Source: Eriocheir sinensis (Eukaryota; Arthropoda; Malacostraca; Decapoda; Varunidae). Taken from it: a DNA stretch of 64,000 nt. Positions 57,416-64,000 of this stretch are shown piece after piece. Numbering within the stretch: position 1 is the stretch's first letter; each line of letters opens with the position of its first letter. The stretch is from NCBI RefSeq assembly GCF_024679095.1, contig NC_066567.1, positions 9,015,617-9,079,616 on the forward strand. Direction: 5' to 3'. The translations under genes were made by a program, and so were the position numbers. Below the pieces are notes generated by a model. It did no database searches, had not been told where the DNA came from, and was given only the letters and a program-made list of their open reading frames with translations.

Positions 57416-59790
57416 GTGAGGGAGGCTGTGCGGCGCGGGGAGATGAGAGGGAGGCTGTGTGAGGGAGATGCTGGGTGTGGGAGATAGTGAGGGAGGCTGT
57501 GTGTGAAATAGTGAGGGAGATGTGTGGGGAGATAGTAAGGGATGATGTGTGGGGAAGATAGTGAGGGATGATGTGTGGGGGAGATAGTGAGGGATGATGT
57601 GTGGGGGAGATAGTTAGGGATGATGTGTAGGGAGATAGCGAGGGGAAGATGAGGTATGCTGTGTGGGGAGATGAGGGAGGGTGTGTGTGGGAGATAGTGA
57701 GGGGGAGGCGGGGAGAGGAGGGATGCTGTGTGTGATTCTGGAAGGGAGATTTGTTCGGGATGCTGTGAAGGGGATAGGTGAGGGATGCTGCTGTGTGTTT
57801 ATCTTCCTGTTCACTTGTCAGATCTCCCTTTAAGAGGCTTACTAAGGGATGCTGTGAAGGGGATAGGTGAGGGGATGCTGCGTGTGATTCTGGAAGGGAG
57901 ATGTGTAAGGGATGCTGTGCGAGGAGATGTGAGGGATGCTGGGCAGGGAGATAGCTGAGGGATACTGTGAAGGGAGATATTGAGGGTGGCGGTGAGATGA
58001 GGGATACTGGGGAGGAAAATAGGTGAGGGATGCTGGGATAGTGATGCTAGAAGGGGGATAGGTGGGGAATGATGTGTGGGGAGATGTGATGGATGCTGTG
58101 TGTGTTTATCTCCCCGTTCCCTTGTCACATCTCCCCTTAGAGGCTTACCGAGGGATGCTGAGATGACCCGCTAATATCCTCGACAATACTTCAATACTCT
58201 TTAACTTTTTCCCTTTTCATAATGTTCTACTTCCATACCATTTCCTATCACCTCACCACCTCCTCCATCACCTTCTCCTCTCCTCCTCCCGGCAGCCCCC
58301 ACCCCCTGGACCCACATCACAGTGCAGGGGACCAAGTGTGTGGGCTCAGCGGTGCAAGGCTGGTACTTCCCCCATGGCAAGCAAGGCTGCCTCACTGCCG
58401 TCGACTCCACGAACCACCGCCAGCTGAAGGAGATGGGCAGCCACCCCGACAACATCCACTACTCCTTCCAGGTCGGGAGCGGGGAGGGGGGAATGGGGGG
58501 CGGTTGTGTGTAAGGAGGCGGACCAAAAGATAGTTATATAGCTTACTGACCACATAGACAAACCAAGAGATAGTTACATAGTTTACTGACCAAATAGACT
58601 AAATTAACCTCTCTTCTGGTCTCTCATTCCTATTTTTTCCATACCATTTCCATACCACAGGCACAGGGGTGGGGATGGATGGGGGGGGTGTAAGGTAGTG
58701 GACCAAAAGATAGTCATATAGCTTACCAACCACATAGTTTTTTACCTTGTCGACCACATAGACAAACCGAGAGATAATTTCATAGTTTACTGACCACATA
58801 TCATCATCATCATCGTTTAACATCCATTTATTCCCTATGGTGGGGTTGGACGGGATATGAGCCTCCTCCACTGTTGCCGGTCCATAGCCATTTCTTCTGT
58901 GATGTTCAGTCTCCTCATATCTTCCTCCACCACCTTTCTCCATGTCTTCCTTGGCCTTCCTTCCTTCCTGACCACATAGACTAAATTAACCTCTCTCCTT
59001 GCCTCATTCCTTTTTTTTCTTGCAGTAGTGCCTAGTTGTATTTTTTCTTGTATTTTTTTTTCCCCTTGAGCTGCTTCCCTTGTTAAAAAAAGAGATAGTT
59101 CTTTACCTCGCTCGTCACTCGTAAAGACCTTCATGTCGACTTAATGAAAAATACAATATAGATTTAGTCCAACATAAAAATATAAATCCCACCTCAGAAC
59201 TTGGTATTTGATCGGAGAATACATTAAGCCATCATGGTCCTGGGTGTGTATTTTATGTGTCCTGACTCTGCCACATCTATTCCGCCTGACATTTTCCTCC
59301 GTCCCCCAAGGTACCGCCAGTGGAGGGAGGGGGCGGGGGGTACTCACGCTGGCAGAGGCGGCTGTATGCTGTCCTGCGCCTTCGTCTTCTACACAGAGAT
59401 GGTGAGACTTTTATTTATTAGGATTTGCTTATTTTCTTCCACCATCCATTCTCAGATTTGCCTCTTATGTATGTGATGGTGAGTGTTCTAGTGCATTCCT
59501 ATATTGCTGTAGAAGAATGAAGTGTATACAGAAAAGAAGGTGTATATATTAAAATGACATGGCTGAACCCGGTAGCTGCGGGGATCATGTTTCTTAATGG
59601 TCCCTCTAAGCGAGAAAAATAAGAAAAAATCATCACTCACGCAAAACATTTCATAATATATATCAACGCATTTGTGATCAGTTTATGCATCATCTATTTT
59701 TTGGGGTTTATATCATGGCAAAAATTTGGCCCATCGCTGCTACATGATAAAGCCACAAATTTGACCCGTTGCTGCTACCGGGTTAAGTGA

Positions 59791-59827
<37 letters not shown>

Positions 59828-60932
59828 GGCACATGTACACCACAATTTTTATACCCTGTCACTTCTCTATTCCCTTGTCCTTTATTTCTCCTGCATCTGG
59901 CACTTAATCACCCACACATCAGCAAATATACACGACTCTTTACTCTTATTCTTGGTCCCCCCGACAGGCTACTTCTCCAGGCACAGCCACATCACTCCTC
60001 TATTACCTTGTTCCTCCTTATTTCTGGGTCTGGCACTGAATCACCCAAACATTAGCAAAGACACACGACCTGTATCACCCATATTCCCACTCCCCGACAG
60101 GCTACTTCTCAGGACACAGCAGCAAGGTGACACTGAGAACCCGCCTCGGTTACACCCAGGCGGGGCAGCCCTACACCCCCGCCGTCATCGCCAGCAGCTA
60201 CCAGGAACGCAAACTCTACTGCAACTCCGTCAAGCGTCACACATTCCGCGGCCAAACCTTTGACTGCTCCCCACAAGTGCTGGCGGTGTTGTTCTCCCTC
60301 CAGCATGAACGCTACCTCCTCAACCTCCTCATCCCCACCAGGAGGGACGACACGAACGAGTGGACCAACCGTAACCTGGGCCTGGTGACGGACGTGTATG
60401 TGACGGTGGGTGTTATTGTTTACATAAAAGAATAGTGCGTAAAAATGTGTTAAAATGACGATGGCATAATGGAATGTGTATGTGAGTATGGCTATTTATT
60501 TGTTTGTATTTTTTTTGTTGATTGGATAGAATGATACATAGAAAAATAGACTCTCTCCACCCGAAATTGACCTCTCTTTTGGCTACTCTTCACTTTAATA
60601 TTTTATGGGAAAGGCGAGTAGCAGGCTTTTTTTTTGTGCTCTTTTTATTGCCATTGAGCTGTTTCCTCTGATGTAAAAAAAAAAAAAGACATGGATTCAG
60701 ATTACCATGGCATCCTCCCTCTTCCCTCGTCTCAAACTCTCGTCTTCTCCGCAGTTCTTCAGTCAGGCCGCGTGGTATGTCCGGGTTCTGCTGGGGCTTC
60801 AAGTGCTGTTCTTCCCTGCCGTGGTCGTGCTTCTGTGGCGGTTCAGGCGGAGTGTGGCAGCGCTGGAGAGGCCGCCCAACCACCTCGAGTGTGTCCTGGC
60901 GCTCCTGGCGATGGCGCTGCTGATTGTTAACT
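57310..60932 (+). CDS. wls: Wntless-like membrane protein, 5' part (five exons; continues past the window)
   Basis: The joined exons encode 285 residues, an N-terminal membrane segment (about 13-32), a lumenal domain (about 36-235), a second membrane helix (237-256) and the start of a third (270-285). This matches Wntless/Evi, the receptor that carries lipidated Wnt from the Golgi to the plasma membrane. Family features seen: GGEIGAPTP after helix 1, four lumenal cysteines (50, 67, 165, 180) at the family positions, YSRWQ as in fly Evi, YLLNL before helix 2, and ERPP before helix 3. An in-frame TAA at 57229-57231 precedes the first ATG. Oddities: divergent sequence, a Gly-rich insert at residues 100-104, and no HQNGGFT motif before helix 2, so it may be a lineage-specific paralog. 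A relative such as TMEM181 fits less well. Confidence 0.8.
57416..58160 (+). repeat. GGGAGATAGTGAGGGATGATG-type tandem repeat in Wntless-like intron 1
   Basis: Degenerate 25-30 bp units of GGGGAGATAGTGAGGGATG(A/C)TG fill most of intron 1. A CTTGTCA.ATCTCCC-TTAGAGGCTTAC block occurs twice, near 57815 and 58112, which suggests a larger duplication as well. The start of the array overlaps the exon 1 end and donor motif (GGAGATAGGTGAGG), so it may have grown out of the exon boundary. Confidence 0.75.
58296..58471 (+). CDS. wls: Wntless-like exon 2 (lumenal domain start)
   Basis: A pyrimidine tract and CAG end at 58295. Two bases complete an Ala codon, then 58 codons follow. It contains Cys50 and Cys67 with WYFPHG between them, like the WFVPWG of vertebrate Wntless, and ends IHYSFQ, like the family's VFSV strand. 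The donor is GT but weak (GTCGGG); the frame into the next exon nonetheless restores the family motif YSRWQ. Confidence 0.8.
58800..59000 (-). mobile_element. 3' end of an RTE/Jockey-type LINE in Wntless-like intron 2
   Basis: On the minus strand the translation reads EGRPRKTWRKVVEEDMRRL then MAMDRQQWRRLI. This is the well-known C-terminal tail of many arthropod non-LTR reverse transcriptases (GRP-W-x-EDM...DR..WR). It ends in an ATG/GAT-repeat tail at 58800-58815. Only the extreme C-terminus is present, so it is a dead 5'-truncated copy. Confidence 0.7.
59005..59100 (+). mobile_element. LINE 3' tail fragment
   Basis: It is the same 3' tail as the element at 46.2-47.0 kb: T-rich, then CCCTTGAGCTGCTTCC and an A run. 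It lies in intron 2 of the Wntless-like gene, head to head with the other LINE end just upstream. Confidence 0.6.
59311..59401 (+). CDS. wls: Wntless-like exon 3
   Basis: The acceptor CCCCCAAG ends at 59310. 30 codons plus one base are read as VPPVEGGGGGYSRWQRRLYA and onward, with a GTGAGA donor at 59402. The neighbouring +1 frame is also open and looks protein-like, but only this frame is in phase with exons 2 and 4 and contains YSRWQ. The Gly run is unusual for the family. Confidence 0.75.
59860..60125 (+). repeat. 133-bp tandem duplication covering the acceptor of Wntless-like exon 4
   Basis: Two adjacent diverged copies each run from a TATT-CCTTGT stretch, through GGCACT.AATCACCCA and AGCAAA.A.ACACGAC, to CCCCGACAGGCTACTTCTC. 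The second copy holds the real acceptor (AG at 60099-60100). The first holds an equally good acceptor (AG at 59966-59967). The first copy loses coding sense soon after the duplicated exon start. Confidence 0.75.
60101..60405 (+). CDS. wls: Wntless-like exon 4 (main lumenal beta-sandwich)
   Basis: The acceptor CCCCGACAG ends at 60100. Two bases complete Gly125, then 101 codons run to a GTGGGT donor at 60406. It carries Cys165 and Cys180 and the RYLLNLLIP strand that matches the family's YLLNI/LRLP. A near-copy of the acceptor and exon start lies 133 bp upstream (see 59860-60125). Confidence 0.85.
60545..60690 (+). mobile_element. LINE 3' tail in Wntless-like intron 4
   Basis: It begins CTCTCCACCCGAAATTGACC, passes GAGTAGCAGGC and a T run, and ends ATTGAGCTGTTTCCTCTGATG plus an A tail. 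It closely matches the copy at 25.07-25.25 kb. It occupies about 40% of the 349-bp intron. Confidence 0.75.
60755..60932 (+). CDS. wls: Wntless-like exon 5 (transmembrane helices 2 and 3)
   Basis: The acceptor CTCCGCAG ends at 60754. 59 codons plus one base run to a GTGAGT donor at 60933. Helix 2 is VLLGLQVLFFPAVVVLLWRF, followed by a basic loop, ERPP, and the helix 3 start ending IVN, where the family reads FIN or LNL. The next exon must supply two bases. I find no such exon before 64000, so the remaining helices lie outside the window. Confidence 0.85.
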
Positions 60933-61985
60933 GTGAGTGGTTCGGTGGAGTCTCGGATTGTCTTCTTTTTCCCTGTCGTTAATTTTTTAAATTTTTTTTA
61001 TATTGTCATTTTGTTTGTTTTTCTTCGTTTCCCGTAGATGTCATTGCTTTGATTCTCCTTTTCCTTGTTCTTTAGATATCTGATATTTGTTTGTTTTTGA
61101 TATTTTCATGAAGCAGTAATTTCTTTGTTATTATTTTTTATTGATTTTTTTTTATTGGTGTTTTTTATTTATTTATTAATTTTTTTATTTTTTGTTTACT
61201 TTTTTATTATTTTTTTTTGATTGGTTGTTTGTTTGTTTTCTATTGGTGTTTTTTTTGTTTTTCTGTTGGTGTGGTTTTATTTTATTTTATTTTTTTTGAT
61301 TGGTGGTTTGTTTGTTTTTCTATTGGTGTTTTTTTTTGTTTTTCTGTTGGTGTGTTTTTATTTTATTTTATTTTTTTTGATTGGTGGTTTGTTTGTTTTT
61401 CTATTGGTGTTTTGTTTGTTTGCAGAATATTAGATCGTCACCTCTTTCATAACCCTTGATTTGCGCCCCTCAGGTTGAAGCTCATTTCCAGAGAGTTTTT
61501 GGTTTATATTTTGTTCACCTTAAAATTTTGCGTTCTCTCTCACTTCTCCTTTCATATTTTCTCGCCAGCAAAATATTAAATCATCACCTCTTTTAACGCC
61601 ATTGATTTGTGCCTCTTGGCTTGAAGCTCATTTTCTGAAGTTGTTTGGTTTTATTTTATTCTGTATATAGTGTTAGTGTTCATTCAGCATTTACTTCTAC
61701 ATTTTATTAGATGCATAGTTATCTGATCTCAAAAAAAACAAATACTGGCTACAGATACTTCCCTTGTTAACTTGTTTTTTAGATGTAATTTTATATCCCT
61801 GAACTTTTCGTCTTTACTATGCCTGTTTTCACTGCCTGACTCACAAGATACTGAATGAAAGGTTAATATATAATCCACTAATACTAGCCATTAAGTCACT
61901 AATCCATACTAACAATTTATGCACTGAGTGGTAGTATTAAGGGAAGGGAGGACAAGGACTCACTTTCTCACATCGTTTCCTGTCA
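60933..61985 (+). other. T-rich intron sequence
   Basis: This is the start of intron 5. Positions 61210-61430 hold a repeated T-rich block (GATTGGTGGTTTGTTTG, TTTTTCTATTGGTGTTTT), about 110 bp, in two to three copies. At 61430-61660 two related segments with ATATTA.ATC.TCACCTCTTT also look duplicated. No exon is seen. Confidence 0.5.
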
Positions 61986-63250
61986 GTATCGCCTTAGAAT
62001 ACATGCAGACAAGACCTTCCCATCAGTTCCCATCAGTAATACCTTAGAATACATGCAGACAAGACCTTCCCATCAGTTCCCATCAGTAATACCTTAGAAT
62101 ACATGCAGTCAAGACCTTCCCATCAGTTCCCATCAGTAATACCTTAGAATACATGCAGACAAGACCTTCCCATCAGTTCCCATCAGTAATACCTTAGAAT
62201 ACATGCAGACAACACCTTCCCATCAGTAATACCTTAGAATACATGCAGACAATACCTTCCCATCAGTTCCCATCAGTAATACCTTAGAATACATGCAGAC
62301 AACACCTTCCCATCAGTAATACCTTAGAATACATGCAGACAAGACCTTCCCATCAGTTCCCATCAGTAATACCTTAGAATACATGCAGACAAGACCTTCC
62401 CATCAGTTCCCATCAGTAATACCTTAGAATACATGCAGACAAGACCTTCCCATCAGTTCCCATCAGTAATACCTTAGAATACATGCAGACAATACCTTCC
62501 CATCAGTTCCCATCAGTAATACCTTAGAATACATGCAGACAAGACCTTCCCATCAGTTCCCATCAGTAATACCTTAGAATACATGCAGACAATACCTTCC
62601 CATCAGTTCCCATCAGTAATACCTTAGAATACATGCAGACAATACCTTCCCATCAGTTCCCATCAGTAATACCTTAGAATACATGCAGACAATACCTTCC
62701 CATCAGTTCCCATCAGTAATACCTTAGAATACATGCAGACAAGACCTTCCCATCAGTTCCCATCAGTAATACCTTAGAATACATGCAGACAATACCTTCC
62801 CATCAGTTCCCATCAGTAATACCTTAGAATACATGCAGACAATACCTTCCCATCAGTTCCCATCAGTAATACCTTAGAATACATGCAGACAACACCTTCC
62901 CATTAGTTCCTATCAGTAATACCTTAGAATACATGCAGACAACACCTTCCCATCAGTTCCCATCAGTAATACCTTAGAATACATGCAGACAAGACCTTCC
63001 CATCAGTTCCCATCAGTAATACCTTAGAATACATGCAGACAATACCTTCCCATCAGTTCCCATCAGTAATACCTTAGAATACATGCAGACAAGACCTTCC
63101 CATCAGTTCCCATCAGTAATACCTTAGAATACATGCAGACAACACCTTCCCATCAGTTCCCATCAGTAATACCTTAGAATACATGCAGACAACACCTTCC
63201 CATCAGTTCCCATCAGTAATACCTTAGAATACATGCAGACAACACCTTCT
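61985..63250. repeat. 50-bp minisatellite, about 26 copies
   Basis: The unit contains CCTTAGAATACATGCAGACA, then a variable A(C/G/T)ACCTTCC and a duplicated CCATCAGT. The period is exactly 50 bp from 62321 to 63221. Two earlier units, near 62191 and 62281, are 40 bp long because one of the two CCATCAGT-type blocks is missing. Copies are nearly identical, which implies recent expansion or ongoing homogenisation. It lies in intron 5 of the Wntless-like gene. Confidence 0.95.
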
Positions 63251-63705
63251 CAGCAGCCTACTCTGAGCATATGCACACCCCAACACCCATCACCTCACAT
63301 CTCACCGGCTGGCACATTCGGATGACCCACAGAAGCATTGGAACACACCACATTGTCCTGGATTCACATGCTGGGCTGAGAAAAGACGTGCGTTTGTTTT
63401 CCACGTTGCTGCCTGATTTATAGTACACGATAGGTATGATGGGTATTTGTGTGTGTGTGTGTTTGCCTACGAGTGATATACAGGGAATGAGCTGTGATTG
63501 TAGGGTCTCTGTTCAACCCACAAGCATTAAAATTATATTCACTGTACATTGCCAAAGCTTAGGACACAGCACATGCACACAATAAGCTCTCGAGGAACAC
63601 TGCCGTCCACACCACATGACTGTCTTGCTATCGTCAAACTGCACAGCGTGAACACCAACACTGCCTGCTGGATGCACACACTTGGGGGTTACAAGATATA
63701 CCTTC
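63250..63705. other. Unassigned intronic sequence
   Basis: This stretch is of balanced composition with a short GT run near 63450. No exon matching the next Wntless region (a GDIRQG-type loop) can be read here. Confidence 0.4.
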
Positions 63706-64000
63706 ATCTCGGACATCACCTTGGATTTGGAAGCCCAGTAACCCCTCTTTTGGCCTCTCAGTCTTAACGCTCTTTGCTGGAACAGGCTATTGGTGGGCAT
63801 TTGTTTTGCTTGTTTTTTTATGCCCTTGAGCTGTTTCCATGGACATAAGAGAATAAAAACCACTTGATAAACTTCAGTAACACTCACCCACATAGATCAT
63901 TACACGAAAAAGGATCCAAGCGGCAAGTAGCAGGCTTTTTTTTTGCTTTGCACTCTTTTTGTTGCCCTTGAGCTGTCTCCTGCACTGTAAAAAACAAAAC
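63705..64000 (+). mobile_element. Two LINE 3' tails in tandem at the right edge
   Basis: One copy (about 63705-63860) carries CCCTTGAGCTGTTTCC and an A-rich end. The next (about 63905-64000) carries GCAAGTAGCAGGC, a T run, GCCCTTGAGCTGTCTCC and an A-rich end that runs to the window edge. Both are in sense orientation within the last visible intron of the Wntless-like gene. Confidence 0.65.

Noticed and set aside
59234..59476. Exon 3 of the Wntless-like gene read in the +1 frame (YRQWREGAGGTHAGRGG...)
   Set aside because: That frame is out of phase with exons 2 and 4, whereas the chosen frame keeps phase and shows YSRWQ.
59968..60055. Real coding exon of the Wntless-like gene at the upstream GCTACTTCTCC
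   Set aside because: Only the first ~20 bases match exon 4. The rest loses the lumenal-domain sequence and has no donor in phase; it is a duplicated decoy.
61985..63250. CRISPR-like regular repeat array
   Set aside because: Whole 50-bp units repeat without unique spacers, and the context is a eukaryotic intron. It is a minisatellite.

Overview
The window looks like nuclear DNA from a decapod crustacean, most likely a crab or a close relative. The evidence is a neuroparsin neurohormone gene, TTAGG-type (arthropod telomere motif) interstitial repeats, tRNA-derived SINEs, many truncated non-LTR retrotransposon tails, and a very high load of microsatellites and minisatellites. There are no bacterial operons, no rRNA genes and no CRISPR. 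Almost every long open frame is an artefact of simple sequence.

Two split genes, both on the plus strand, can be supported. (1) A neuroparsin gene. Its likely TATA promoter and noncoding leader exon lie at about 18.67-18.81 kb. The signal-peptide exon is 30083-30156, and the two cysteine-rich exons are 39136-39250 and 39926-40054. The joined product is 105 residues, and the first two introns are about 11.3 and 9.0 kb. (2) The 5' two thirds of a divergent Wntless-like (GOLD-domain, multi-pass membrane) gene, with exons at 57310-57415, 58296-58471, 59311-59401, 60101-60405 and 60755-60932. All junctions keep frame, giving 285 residues before the gene runs off the right edge. The two genes need not work together: one encodes a secreted endocrine peptide, the other a Wnt-cargo-receptor-type membrane protein.

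Layout. 0-4 kb: decayed tandem arrays, the first dense in AGGTCA half-sites. 4.6-18.6 kb: long pyrimidine or purine tracts, CA/GA/TA microsatellites, TTAGG-like arrays, a SINE, a LINE 3' end and a C6A6 array. 18.6-40.1 kb: the neuroparsin locus, whose introns hold minisatellites, a dispersed element family with an expandable ~103-bp module, and LINE tails. 40.5-41 kb: degenerate tRNA-like modules. 43.46-45.74 kb: a ~63-bp minisatellite with about 36 copies. 46.1-47.0 kb: the longest LINE copy. 47.6-50.2 kb: more tandem arrays and a CTCF-like site. 51.7 kb: a second SINE. 53.5-54.75 kb: a possible solo LTR. 56.47-56.70 kb: a MITE-like inverted repeat. 57.2-64 kb: the Wntless-like gene, with a 26-copy 50-bp minisatellite in its last visible intron.

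Limits: all family calls rest on reading translations by eye and on remembered family features. No database search or alignment was run. Repeat boundaries are approximate.
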